Shown: positions 1 through 8,584, numbered from the stretch's first letter. The stretch is DNA of 64,000 nucleotides from JAOUJD01 sp963841815 (GCA_963841815.1 CAWJEE010000007.1:62001-126000); one strand, 5' to 3'. Numbers and translations are program-made. Notes: a model not told the origin generated them from the letters alone.

Positions 1-2147
1 TCAGGTTCACCGCCGAGTTCCTCGGCGAGCACCTGACGGTGCGCCGGCTCGGCACCGACGGCAGCCTGGCCACGGCGGAGAAGCTGGTCAGGAAATGGGA
101 CGGAAAGGCCGATGCGATCGGCCTGGGCGTGGCCAAGGACGGCAACGGCGGCGGCTGGCTGCGGCGGCAAGCGCAGGACGCGGTCCGCCTCGCGGCCAAG
201 GTCAAGGCGAGCCCGGTGACGAGCGGCGAGCGGTTGGGCGAGATCTTCCTCGAGTGGGCGGTGCGCCACGCGCAGATCGCGCTGGGCCAATACTTCAACA
301 ACGCCAAGGTGCTGTTCTTCTCGGGCATCGCGAACCAGAAGCTGGCCGCTTCGATGGCCGAGTACACCGACAACTTCCAGTTCGCCGACCCGGTGCTGCA
401 ACTGGGCGTACCCAAGCTGCTGACCTCGCTCGATGCGCTTGCGCTCTACCAGCGCGGCGCGCACTACGTGTCGGGCTGGGAACCACCGCGCGTGCTTTCC
501 GAGGGCGTGCTGAGCGACTGGAGCAACTACGTGCTTAGAAAGGCGATGCAGAACGCCACCGTGATCGTTGCCCCCGTGCACGAGCTGGACGGCTTTGGCC
601 TCGAGGACCTGGCTGGCAAGACCATCATCACCAGCACGGTCAACGACGAGCGCATCGAACAGTTCCGCGACAAGGGCGTCAACCTGATCGTCGACGGGGC
701 GCCGTTCCTGTTCGACCACGTTCTGGCGCCCAACCTGCTCGACGCGATGATCATCGCTGCCACCGGCAAGCAGCCGGACGAGTTGCTCGAGGACGACTAC
801 CTCGAGATCATCACCGACCTCGGCATCGAGCCGCGCATCATCTATCCGAACGGCTTCCGCCGCATCAACCGCTTCGCCTTCGTGATCCACCCGCTGTCGC
901 AGGAGTACTTCAAGACAGTCAAGCAGATCGACCTGCTGTCGCGCGTGTCGCCGCCGGTGTTCATGGACTCGCTCGAGAAGATCATGGCCTACGCGCCACC
1001 GTTCGTGTACTCGCGCGTCACCGGCATCCGCTCGCCCACCGGCGTGGAGGCCGAGGGCTGGCTGATCTCGGTCGGTGGCACGCCGCGCGAGATCATGAGC
1101 CGCAGCCCCGAATTCACCTACCGGCGGCTGCTCGACGCAGCCAGGATCGCCAAGAAGCTCGGCGCGCAGATCATGGGGCTGGGCGCCTTCACCAAGGTGG
1201 TGGGCGACGCCGGCGCCACGGTGGCCAAGCGCGCGCCGCTGCCCATCACGACCGGCAACAGCTACTCCGCCTCCGGTGCGCTGTGGGCCGCGCACGATGC
1301 CGTGCTCAAGCTCGGCCTGGTGCCGCGGCCGAACGGCCGGGAGAAGGTGAAGTTCAAGGCGATGGTGGTGGGGGCCACCGGCGCCATCGGCTCGGTGTGT
1401 GCGCGGCTGCTGGTCCAGGTGGCGGAGGAGGTCTACATGGTCTCGCCCGAGACCGCCAAACTGCTGGCGCTGAAGGAATCGATCCTGAAGGAGACGCCAC
1501 AGGCGAAGATGTTCCTGTCGGCGCGCGCCGACAAGGACATTGCCGACATGGACATGATCGTCACTGCCACCTCGGGCGCCGGCAAGAAGATCCTCGACAT
1601 CATGAAGGTCAAGCCCGGCTGCGTCATCACCGATGTCGCACGGCCGCTGGACCTGCCGCCGGAAGAGGTGGCCAAGCGGCCAGACGTGCTGGTGATCGAG
1701 TCCGGCGAGATCGAGCTGCCGGGCGACGTGTCGATGAAGAACATCGGCCTGCCGAAGAACGTCGCCTACGCCTGCCTGGCCGAGACCATCGTGCTGGCGC
1801 TCGAAGGCCGTTTCGAGAACTTCACCGTCGGCCGCGCGATCGAGTGGGAAAAGGTGCGCGAGATCTACAAGCTGGGGCTGAAGCACGGCATGAAGCTGGC
1901 CGCGATCTCGGGGGTGAACGGGCCATTCTCGGACGACGACATCGCGCGCGTGCGCGACCTCGCACTGGCCGAGCGGGCGCGCCGCGCACGGGCGCACGCC
2001 CGCGCCGAGGCCCGCGCGAAGAAGGCCAGCGCGGCCCCGCGTCACGCAGCGGCGCGTTCCAAGCGCGGTGCCGGCCCGAAGACCTCTCCTGCGCGACAGC
2101 CCGCGTCACGGGCGCGTACCGTCAGGTCAGTCGCGGGCAAGGCCTAG
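1..2147 (+). CDS. Acyl-ACP reductase-like oxidoreductase with extra N-terminal domain (5' end cut off)
   Basis: The frame is open from the first bases, so the true start lies upstream; about 714 residues are visible. Residues ~294-640 resemble cyanobacterial long-chain acyl-ACP reductase: a Rossmann glycine motif GATGAIG (~457), a TGNSYSA motif, and YACLAE with a Cys (~591) aligning with the family's catalytic cysteine, which carries the acyl group before reduction to an aldehyde. Residues 1-290 resemble the uncharacterised proteins often labelled quinate 5-dehydrogenase (FLGEHLTVRRLGTDG near the start). The last ~60 residues are an Ala/Arg/Lys-rich tail that looks disordered. Family assignment is from remembered motifs; the substrate is unknown. 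The gene converges on dnaE2 and the two stop codons overlap in a CTAG. Confidence 0.6.
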   Translation, partial: RFTAEFLGEHLTVRRLGTDGSLATAEKLVRKWDGKADAIGLGVAKDGNGGGWLRRQAQDAVRLAAKVKASPVTSGERLGEIFLEWAVRHAQIALGQYFNNAKVLFFSGIANQKLAASMAEYTDNFQFADPVLQLGVPKLLTSLDALALYQRGAHYVSGWEPPRVLSEGVLSDWSNYVLRKAMQNATVIVAPVHELDGFGLEDLAGKTIITSTVNDERIEQFRDKGVNLIVDGAPFLFDHVLAPNLLDAMIIAATGKQPDELLEDDYLEIITDLGIEPRIIYPNGFRRINRFAFVIHPLSQEYFKTVKQIDLLSRVSPPVFMDSLEKIMAYAPPFVYSRVTGIRSPTGVEAEGWLISVGGTPREIMSRSPEFTYRRLLDAARIAKKLGAQIMGLGAFTKVVGDAGATVAKRAPLPITTGNSYSASGALWAAHDAVLKLGLVPRPNGREKVKFKAMVVGATGAIGSVCARLLVQVAEEVYMVSPETAKLLALKESILKETPQAKMFLSARADKDIADMDMIVTATSGAGKKILDIMKVKPGCVITDVARPLDLPPEEVAKRPDVLVIESGEIELPGDVSMKNIGLPKNVAYACLAETIVLALEGRFENFTVGRAIEWEKVREIYKLGLKHGMKLAAISGVNGPFSDDDIARVRDLALAERARRARAHARAEARAKKASAAPRHAAARSKRGAGPKTSPARQPASRARTVRSVAGKA

Positions 2148-5100
2148 TGAAAATCCCGGCTCGCGACCGTGAGTTCGCCCAGCAGCGGCGAGTGATCCTC
2201 GAGGCGTGACGCGATCAGGTGCACGATCGGCGTGACGCCGGTCGTGACGCGCTCGACGTGGCCGTACACCGTCAGCAGCGTCGAGCCCAGCATCGCGCGC
2301 CGGTACTTCTCGCCGGTCGTGCTCCACACCACCACGTTCACCGTGCCGGTCTCGTCCTCGATCGTGATGAAGGTGACGCCGCTCGCGGTGCTCGGGCGCT
2401 GGCGGCAGGTGACGATGCCGGTGGTGCGCACGCGCTGCTGGTTGCGCGCGCGGCCGATCTGCTCGGCCGACAGGTAGCCCCTGGCGTCGAAGCGGTCGCG
2501 CAGCAGCGCGAGCGGATGGCGGCGCAGCGTCAGCGCGGTGTGGTGGTAGTCGGCGACGATGTCCTGGCCTTCGGTCGGCGGCAGCAGGTCGACTTGCGGT
2601 TCGGCGGCGGTGGCGGCGGCGAGCGGCGCGGCGCGCGGCGCGTCGGCGTCGACGCCGAGCGTGGCCCACAGCGCGCGGCGGCGGTGGCCGGTGAGGGTGG
2701 CCAGCGCATCGGCCTGCGCGAGGGCATTGGTTTCGCCGCGATGGAGTTCGGCACGGCGCGCGAGGTCCTGCGCATCGGCGAACGGCGCCTCGCGGCGCGC
2801 GGTGACGATCCGCTCGCCGGCGGCTTCCGGCAGGCCCGCGACGAGTTCGAGGCCGAGGCGCACGGCGGGCTGCGAGCGGTCGGCGCTCGACGGCTCCAGC
2901 GTGCAGTTCCAGTCGCTCACCGTGACATCGATCGGCCGGATTTCCACGCCGTGGTTCATCGCGTCGCGCACGATCTGCGCCGGCGCGTAGAAGCCGAGGG
3001 GCTGCGAGTCGAGCAGCGCCGCGCAGAACGCGGCCGGCTCGTGGCACTTCAGCCATGACGACACGTACACCAGCAGGCCGAAGCTCGCGGCGTGGCTTTC
3101 GGGGAAGCCATACTCGCCGAAGCCCTGGATCTGTCGGTAGATCTGCTCCGCGTACTCGGCCGTGTAGCCGCGCGCCAGCATGCCGCTGATCAGCTTGTCG
3201 CGGAACGGCCCGATGCCGCCCTTGCGCTTCCATGCGGCCATCGCGCGCCGCAGCTTGTCGGCCTCGCCGGGCGTGAAGCCCGCCGCGACGACCGCCAGCT
3301 GCATCACCTGCTCCTGGAAGATCGACACGCCGAGCGTGCGTTCGAGCACCCCTTTGACCGCCTCCGACGGATACGTGACCGGCTCGAGCTTCTGCCGCCG
3401 TCGCAGGTACGGATGCACCATGCCGCCCTGGATCGGCCCCGGCCGCACGATCGCCGTCTCGATCACCAGGTCGTAGAAGCAGCGCGGCGCGAGCCGCGGC
3501 AGCATGTTCATCTGCGCGCGCGACTCGACCTGGAACACACCCAGCGAGTCGCCCCGGCACAGCATGTCGTAGACCTGCGGGCACTCCGACGGAATATCCT
3601 GCAGCCGCAGCCGGAAATCGGGATCGGACGCCGCTTTCTCGAAGACCGGGTGCAGCGGGGAATCGAAATCGGGCGCTTCTGCAAAATGCGACCCCGATTT
3701 CCGGAAGCGGGTGATGTGGTCGAGCGCGCGGCGGACGCAGGAGAGCATGCCGAGCGCGAGGACGTCGATCTTCAGCAGGCCGAGCGCGTCGAGGTCGTCC
3801 TTGTCCCACTGGATGACGGTGCGCTCGTCCATCGCCGCGTTCTCGATCGGCACCATGCGGTCGAGGCGGTCGCGCGCGATGACGAAGCCGCCCGAGTGCT
3901 GCGACAGGTGGCGCGGGAAGCCGATCACCTCCTGCGCGAGCGCCGCGAGTTCGGCGATGACCGGGTGGCCGGGATCGAAGCCCGCTTCCTCGAGGCGCTG
4001 CGGGATGATCTTCCGCCCGTCCCACCACGCCATGGTGGCGGAGAGCTTGTCGACCTGGTCGAGCGACAGCCCGAGCGCCTTGCCGACGTCGCGCAGCGCG
4101 CCCTTCGGCCGGTACGTGTGCAGGGCCGCCGTCAGCGCCGCGCGGTGCCGGCCGTACCTGGCGTAGATGTACTGCATCACCTCTTCGCGGCGCTGGTGCT
4201 CGAAGTCGACGTCGATGTCCGGCGGCTCGTTGCGCTCCTTGCTGATGAAGCGCTCGAACAGCACCGACATGCGTGCCGGATCGACCTCGGTGATGCCGAG
4301 GCAGTAGCAGACTGCGGAGTTGGCCGCCGACCCGCGTCCCTGGCACAAAATGCCCTGCGAGCGCGCGTGGCGGACGATGTCGTAGACGGTCAGGAAGTAC
4401 GGCTCGTAGCGGAGATCCTCGATCAACGCGAGTTCGTGCTCGACGATGGACTTCACTTTCCCCGGCATGCCCTGCGGGTACCGACGGCGCGACTCCTCGT
4501 AGGTCACACGCCGCAGCCACGAGGCCGGCGTCTCGCCGGCGGGCACGATCTCCTCCGGATACTCGTAGCGCAGTTCGTCGAGCGAGAACGTGCAGCGCTC
4601 GGCGATCGCCTGCGTCTGCATCAGCAGTTCGGTGGGATAGATGCGGGCGAGCCGGTACAGCGGTCGCAGGTAGCGCTCCGCGTTCGGCGCAAGCAGCCGG
4701 CCGCACTGCGCGAGCGGCGCCTTCATCCGCACCGCGGTGAGCACGTCGGCGAGCTTGCGGCGGCGGCGCGCGTGCATGTGGACGTCGCCGGCCGCGACAA
4801 GCGGCAGCCCGGCCGCGTCGCCGATCGCCTGCAACGCGGCGAGCCGTGCCGCGTCGTCCGTGTCGCGCGTCAGTTCGCATGCGATCCAGCTCGCGCCCGG
4901 CTTCAGCGATGCGAGCCAGCGCGCCTCGTGTCCCACGCGCACCGCGTCGAGCGGCTCGCGCCACGTGCGCAGCGGCACCAGCAGCGTGAGCACGTCCTGC
5001 AGCCAGTCGGCGTGCGCCTCGAGGTCGGCCGCGCTCAGCCGGTAGCTGCCCTTGGTGGCCTGCCGGCGCGCCAGCGTCACCAGCTGGCTCAGGTTGCCGT

Positions 5101-5407
5101 AACCCGTGCGTGTCTGCGCAAGCAGCACCAGTTTTGCGCCGGGCACCGCCGCGCGGCCAGCGCCTTCGGTCAGCTGGATCTCGGTGCCGTGGATCAGGCG
5201 GAACGCGCGCGCGGGCTCGTCGTTCTCGCGCAGGTCCTTCAGCTCGAGGTGCGCGCGCACCGAGCCGGCGAACGAGCACTCGTCGGTGATCGCGAGCCCG
5301 CCGTATTCGAGCGCGAGCGCGCGCGCGACCAGCTCCTCGGGATGCGACGCGCCGCGCAGGAACGAGAAGTTGCTGAGGCAGTGCAGCTCGGTGTACGGGA
5401 TTTGCAT
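2144..5407 (-). CDS. dnaE2: Error-prone DNA polymerase III alpha subunit DnaE2 (ImuC)
   Basis: 1087 residues, the usual DnaE2 length. It is the C-family polymerase of the SOS mutasome and acts with ImuA and ImuB in translesion synthesis and induced mutagenesis. The N-terminal PHP domain begins YTELHCLSNFSFLRGA. The catalytic region has PDIDVDF (~395), carrying metal-binding aspartates, and GRGSAANSAVCYCLG. A C-terminal OB-type region (TGIVTCRQRP...) follows. Start ATG at 5405-5407 is 14 bases after the imuB stop, so the two are co-transcribed. The stop overlaps that of the convergent reductase-like gene. No frameshift is visible. Confidence 0.95.
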   Translation of the reverse strand: MQIPYTELHCLSNFSFLRGASHPEELVARALALEYGGLAITDECSFAGSVRAHLELKDLRENDEPARAFRLIHGTEIQLTEGAGRAAVPGAKLVLLAQTRTGYGNLSQLVTLARRQATKGSYRLSAADLEAHADWLQDVLTLLVPLRTWREPLDAVRVGHEARWLASLKPGASWIACELTRDTDDAARLAALQAIGDAAGLPLVAAGDVHMHARRRRKLADVLTAVRMKAPLAQCGRLLAPNAERYLRPLYRLARIYPTELLMQTQAIAERCTFSLDELRYEYPEEIVPAGETPASWLRRVTYEESRRRYPQGMPGKVKSIVEHELALIEDLRYEPYFLTVYDIVRHARSQGILCQGRGSAANSAVCYCLGITEVDPARMSVLFERFISKERNEPPDIDVDFEHQRREEVMQYIYARYGRHRAALTAALHTYRPKGALRDVGKALGLSLDQVDKLSATMAWWDGRKIIPQRLEEAGFDPGHPVIAELAALAQEVIGFPRHLSQHSGGFVIARDRLDRMVPIENAAMDERTVIQWDKDDLDALGLLKIDVLALGMLSCVRRALDHITRFRKSGSHFAEAPDFDSPLHPVFEKAASDPDFRLRLQDIPSECPQVYDMLCRGDSLGVFQVESRAQMNMLPRLAPRCFYDLVIETAIVRPGPIQGGMVHPYLRRRQKLEPVTYPSEAVKGVLERTLGVSIFQEQVMQLAVVAAGFTPGEADKLRRAMAAWKRKGGIGPFRDKLISGMLARGYTAEYAEQIYRQIQGFGEYGFPESHAASFGLLVYVSSWLKCHEPAAFCAALLDSQPLGFYAPAQIVRDAMNHGVEIRPIDVTVSDWNCTLEPSSADRSQPAVRLGLELVAGLPEAAGERIVTARREAPFADAQDLARRAELHRGETNALAQADALATLTGHRRRALWATLGVDADAPRAAPLAAATAAEPQVDLLPPTEGQDIVADYHHTALTLRRHPLALLRDRFDARGYLSAEQIGRARNQQRVRTTGIVTCRQRPSTASGVTFITIEDETGTVNVVVWSTTGEKYRRAMLGSTLLTVYGHVERVTTGVTPIVHLIASRLEDHSPLLGELTVASRDFH

Positions 5408-5421
5408 GGCATCAGCGCCTG

Positions 5422-6912
5422 CTAGGCAAACAGCCCGTGCAGAAACCAGCCGCGCGGCGCGGCGAGTTCGCGGAAGACCCACAGCAGCTGCCCGCGGCCG
5501 TTGCGTGCGACGAAGTAGTCGCGATGCACGGCCTTCGCGCCCGGGCTGCCGAAGTCCCACCAGCCGCACTCGATGCGTTCCGGTCCGGTGACCAGCGTCA
5601 GCGGATCGCGGTAGAGCGGCTGGTCGTTGCGCGTCGGCAAGGGCTGCGGCGAGGGCAGCAGGAGCAGCGGGCGCGGCGACGGCGGCAGCGGAACCGTGCG
5701 GTCGCCCCGGCTGTCGATCGCGAGCGGCACCGCGCGCCACGCCCGTTCGGGCCGGTGATCGTCGACCGCCTGCAACTGGAATACCCGCTCGGACCCGAGC
5801 CGCGCGTGCAGCGTCTCGGCGAGCTTCAGCCAGTCGATGCCGGGCTCCTCCGGCTGCGGCAGCAGGCTGCCGTTCATCGCGGCAAAGGGCTGCAGGCGAT
5901 CGACGTCGAGCGCGAGCGCTACCGCGGGTTCCGGCAGCGCCACGCGGGCCAGCCGCTCGCCGAGCAGCGCGGCGAGGCGCTTTGCGTCGCGCTCGGGCGC
6001 GGCGAGCGTCAGCCGGATTTCGGTCGGCGCCTGCGGCCTGTCGTGGCGCGGGTCGTGGGTGACGATGAAGCGCAATTCGGTCGTGCCGGAGCCGCGCCCG
6101 CGCAGGAAACCCTCGAGCGATGCGAGCAGCCGCTGCGCCGGGAACATCAGCTGCGCGGTGTCGACCACGTCGGCCGGCATTTCGATCGTCGCGGCGAAGC
6201 GCGCGGGCGGCGTGTAGAGCGACTGCGGATCGGCGCGCCGCGCGAGCAGGCGGTCGAGGTCGTCGAGCCGCTCGCGGCCGAAGCGCCGGGCGAACGAGGC
6301 GCGCGGCAATGCGAGCAGGTCGCCGATCGTGGCGAGACCGAGCGCGTGCAGCGTGTCCAGGGCCGCCTCGTCCCATCCGAGCAGCGTGAAGGGCAGGGGG
6401 GCGAGGGTGCCTTCGAGCCGGGATGCCTCGAACAGGTGAGGGCAGGGCAGCCCTCGTGCGCGCGCCAGCGCGACGACGCGCGCAGCGCGCGGCGTCACCG
6501 CATAGCCGAACGTCGCGCGATAGCCGAGTGTGTCCAGTCCGTCGCGCACCGCGCGGCTGAGCCGCGAACGCCCGCCGAACAGGCGCTCGCTGGCGCCGGT
6601 TTCGAGCAGGACGCCGTCGGGCTGCACGACGATCTCGCCGGAGAACTGGTAGGCCCATGCGGCGAGTTCGGCGAGCGCATCGCGCTCGCGTTCGGGGCGG
6701 CGTTCGACGGCGATCAGGTCGCGCACCAGCGCCTGCGCCGCCGCGAGTTTCATTCCCGGCGTTGCTCCCTGGCTGCGCGCGACGTCGTTGCAGTGGATGA
6801 CGAGCGGACGCTGCGCCGGGCCTTCGATGATCGCGATCGCGTGGCCGGGCTCGATCGCGCGCTCGGCCAGTTGCAGGGGCAATGCGGGCAATGCGACGGC
6901 CAGCCACAACAT
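5422..6912 (-). CDS. imuB: ImuB, Y-family polymerase-like mutasome protein
   Basis: 496 residues from ATG at 6910-6912 (MLWLAVALPALPLQ), with a GGTGAG Shine-Dalgarno-like sequence upstream. It has the Y-family fold (LPFTLLGWDEAALDTLHALG is the helix-hairpin-helix region). The catalytic acidic residues of active Y-family enzymes appear missing: the first motif is hydrophobic, and the usual S-D-E palm motif reads ETGASERLF. This is typical of ImuB, a non-catalytic hub that recruits DnaE2 and the beta clamp. The start lies 10 bases after the stop of an integrase remnant, where imuA would normally sit. An earlier in-frame start (6966) would overlap that remnant and seems less likely. Confidence 0.93.
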   Translation of the reverse strand: MLWLAVALPALPLQLAERAIEPGHAIAIIEGPAQRPLVIHCNDVARSQGATPGMKLAAAQALVRDLIAVERRPERERDALAELAAWAYQFSGEIVVQPDGVLLETGASERLFGGRSRLSRAVRDGLDTLGYRATFGYAVTPRAARVVALARARGLPCPHLFEASRLEGTLAPLPFTLLGWDEAALDTLHALGLATIGDLLALPRASFARRFGRERLDDLDRLLARRADPQSLYTPPARFAATIEMPADVVDTAQLMFPAQRLLASLEGFLRGRGSGTTELRFIVTHDPRHDRPQAPTEIRLTLAAPERDAKRLAALLGERLARVALPEPAVALALDVDRLQPFAAMNGSLLPQPEEPGIDWLKLAETLHARLGSERVFQLQAVDDHRPERAWRAVPLAIDSRGDRTVPLPPSPRPLLLLPSPQPLPTRNDQPLYRDPLTLVTGPERIECGWWDFGSPGAKAVHRDYFVARNGRGQLLWVFRELAAPRGWFLHGLFA

Positions 6913-6922
6913 TGGAAACCGC

Positions 6923-7168
6923 TCACCGCAGACGGGCGGAGCGCAACTCTTCGCAACCCGGCGCATCGAGCGGCGAAACCATCTCCTTCGGATGTCGCAG
7001 CCCGTGAAAGAGGACGAACCGCCGCACCCGGTGCACGTAGCTCTTCTCGGTCTTCAGGCTGCAGTGGCCATACCGGATGCGCTCGCGCGCCTGATCCAGC
7101 AGACGCGGCGCGCGCAGCGGCGGGGAAGGGGGGCCGGGAGTCGAATGGCCAGAGGAATGAGGGGGCAT
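6923..7168 (-). pseudogene. intI: Internally deleted integron integrase (intI remnant)
   Basis: The 81-codon frame keeps the integrase N-terminus: LLDQARERIRYGHCSLKTEK, then YVHRVRRFVLFHGLRHP, which parallel the core-binding domain of IntI proteins. After RHPKEM it jumps to VSPLD and a short tail, resembling the last residues of IntI. The catalytic Arg, His, Arg and Tyr region (about 240 residues) is gone, so it cannot recombine DNA. ATG at 7166-7168 has a GGAG Shine-Dalgarno and lies 20 bases downstream of a LexA box. It points away from the cassettes, the normal integron geometry. The stop is 10 bases before imuB, so translation may still be coupled to imuB. Confidence 0.8.
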
Positions 7169-7187
7169 GGACGTGACTCCATTGATA

Positions 7188-7203
7188 CTGTGTATTTATA
7201 CAG
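7188..7203 (-). promoter_or_regulatory. LexA box upstream of intI remnant and imuB-dnaE2
   Basis: CTGTGTATTTATACAG fits CTGT-N8-ACAG exactly, and the flanks extend it to TACTG...CAGTA. Integron integrase promoters are known to be LexA-controlled. Here the box now precedes the integrase remnant, imuB and dnaE2. The LexA encoded at 10725-11375 has an E. coli-like recognition helix, which supports recognition of this site. Confidence 0.85.
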
Positions 7204-7307
7204 TATTGAGCCGCAAGTCAAGCGCGGGCGCGGCTTGCCGGGCGTCGAGGCGTCTACTTATCGTTCAACAGGGAAGTTATCCTGCGGACTACTAACGACT
7301 AAACCAA

Positions 7308-7314
7308 GTTGGGC
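7308..7314 (+). other. attI-type integron core recombination site
   Basis: GTTGGGC matches the integron core GTTRRRY and is followed by ATCGCAAA, nearly the same as the bases after the core of the first attC (GTTAGGC ATCGCAAA at 7932). It lies 140 bases upstream of the intI remnant start, where attI is expected, and marks the left boundary of the first cassette (7309-7932). The wider attI extent cannot be fixed from sequence alone. Confidence 0.7.
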
Positions 7315-7341
7315 ATCGCAAAACGAACCGTCGCTGTCCTC

Positions 7342-7815
7342 ATGCTTTCACCACAAGTCAAAGAATCCGCAGATCGCAGCGTGCTCTGCTGGCTGGCGAC
7401 GGTCGATGAGTCCGGTCAGCCAAACGTGTCGCCGAAGGAGATCTTCGCTGTGTTCGACAGCGAGCACCTTGTCATCGCGAACATTGCGTCTCCAGCAAGC
7501 GCACGCAACATAGAGACCAACTCTCGCTTGTGCGTCAGCTTCGTTGACGTTTTCGTTCAGAAGGGCTTCAAGGTCACCGGTTTCGCCCGGAACGTGAAGA
7601 AGCATGACCCCGACTTCTCCCTCTGGTCCTCGCCGCTGGCGAAAATGGCAGGACCAAGGTTCCCGATTCACAGCGTGTTCCTCGTACAGGCCACAGCCGT
7701 TGAGCCGATCTTGGCACCAAGCTATCGCCTACACCCCGACGAAACCAGCGAAGAGTCCCAGATCGCTTCAGCCATGCAAACTCATGGTGTCCAGTCCGCG
7801 CGCGGCGATGCCTAA
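7342..7815 (+). CDS. Cassette gene: PNPOx-like flavin-binding protein
   Basis: 157 residues from ATG 7342. A TTG at 7309, inside the attI core, would add 11 residues. VLCWLATVDESGQPNVSPKE is the typical opening of the pyridoxamine 5'-phosphate oxidase-like split-barrel family, which binds FMN or related cofactors. KFKVTGFAR-like and ARNIETNSRLCVSF segments fit the barrel. The substrate is unknown. The stop codon TAA is part of the attC core GCCTAAC at 7810, as often seen in integron cassettes. No strong ribosome site is visible; expression probably depends on an upstream integron promoter. Confidence 0.75.
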   Translation: MLSPQVKESADRSVLCWLATVDESGQPNVSPKEIFAVFDSEHLVIANIASPASARNIETNSRLCVSFVDVFVQKGFKVTGFARNVKKHDPDFSLWSSPLAKMAGPRFPIHSVFLVQATAVEPILAPSYRLHPDETSEESQIASAMQTHGVQSARGDA

Positions 7816-7938
7816 CTGCTCGCTCAAGCGGAGCATCAACGGCAGGCCACCAGGCCCAGTCTGGCGGTACGCGGTACATTTTCGCCAGCCCGGGCCTGGC
7901 GCCCCGCCGTCGTCGCCCGCTTAGCTCGAATGTTAGGC
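7810..7938 (+). repeat. attC recombination site 1
   Basis: It starts with inverse core GCCTAAC and ends with core GTTAGGC. The first ~47 bases are an imperfect inverted repeat of the last ~47, as in the folded bottom strand that integrases recognise. The central part (CAGTCTGGCGG...CGCCAGCCCGGG) is a shorter spacer hairpin. Length 129 bases. It closes the PNPOx cassette. Confidence 0.88.
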
Positions 7939-7997
7939 ATCGCAAAGCAGCCGCCTGAGCGACAATCCGCTCCAGACACTACCGCCAGAGGTTCGCG

Positions 7998-8204
7998 ATG
8001 GAACTAACTGCTGTCCTTACACCGGCCGAAGAAGGTGGTTACGTAGCGCTCAACCCGGAGACGGGAACCTGCACACAGGGCGAAACCGTCGAGGAAGCCG
8101 TTGCCAACCTACAGGAAGCAACCGCGCTTTACCTGACTGAGTTTCCGCTGGCGTCGAGCGGTCACCCCGTAATCACTACCTTCTCTGTGCCCGCCCATGC
8201 CTAA
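7998..8204 (+). CDS. hicB: Cassette gene: HicB-type antitoxin
   Basis: 68 residues. The pattern of aromatic/Gly strand, then TGTCTQGETVEEAVANLQEA and LYL, is the compact HicB fold that neutralises HicA. It is antitoxin-first, and its stop overlaps the HicA start by 8 bases, typical of translationally coupled type II toxin-antitoxin pairs. No separate DNA-binding domain is seen after the HicB core, so autoregulation is uncertain. Toxin-antitoxin pairs are common in chromosomal integrons and are thought to stabilise arrays. Confidence 0.82.
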   Translation: MELTAVLTPAEEGGYVALNPETGTCTQGETVEEAVANLQEATALYLTEFPLASSGHPVITTFSVPAHA

Positions 8205-8412
8205 GCTCCCGCGAGTCTCCGGCGCAGAGGCGCTGAAGGCATTGCAGAAGCTTGGGTTCGAGAAGGTCCGCCAGGCAGGTAGCCACGTGGTGGCGCGGCG
8301 TGGCTCGAAGGGGTGTGTCATACCTATGCACGCCGAGCTCAAGGTCGGCACCCTTGCTGGGCTCTTGCGGCAGGCGGACGTCTCGCAAGAGGAATTCATC
8401 GCCGCGCTGTAG
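8197..8412 (+). CDS. hicA: Cassette gene: HicA-type mRNA interferase toxin
   Basis: 71 residues with the double-stranded-RNA-binding-like HicA fold. The helix SGAEALKALQKLGFEKVRQ is followed by GSHVVAR, containing the catalytic His of the family, then HAELKVGTLAGLLRQADVS. HicA cleaves mRNAs and arrests growth unless bound by HicB. The gene ends 8 bases before the next attC, so hicBA forms one two-gene cassette (7933-8524). Confidence 0.87.
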   Translation: MPKLPRVSGAEALKALQKLGFEKVRQAGSHVVARRGSKGCVIPMHAELKVGTLAGLLRQADVSQEEFIAAL

Positions 8413-8419
8413 CAGCGAT

Positions 8420-8530
8420 GCCTAACCCTTCGCTCAACCGGACCCGCACCGGCATGCCGTCGCCGGGCCTCGTTTCATTCTGGCCCAGCGCCGTCCTGCC
8501 GGCGCGGGCCGGTTAGCTCGAACGTTAGGC
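8420..8530 (+). repeat. attC recombination site 2
   Basis: GCCTAAC at the left and GTTAGGC at the right (8524-8530) bound 111 bases whose two halves are imperfect inverted repeats (AACCGG...CCGGTT, CGCCGGC...GCCGGCG). It closes the hicBA cassette. Confidence 0.87.
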
Positions 8531-8584
8531 GGTACAAACGGGTCCCGCCGCGGTCGCCAGCTTCCTCAATACCGAAGGCACCTC

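Noticed and set aside
3092..5425. 777-codon open frame on the plus strand opposite dnaE2
   Set aside because: It is antisense to a clear DnaE2, lacks any family motif and has the Arg/Gln/Leu-rich look of GC-driven shadow frames.
7188..7203. LexA box belonging only to a working integron integrase
   Set aside because: The integrase ORF lacks its catalytic region, so the box cannot now control cassette recombination at this locus; the remaining downstream genes are imuB and dnaE2.
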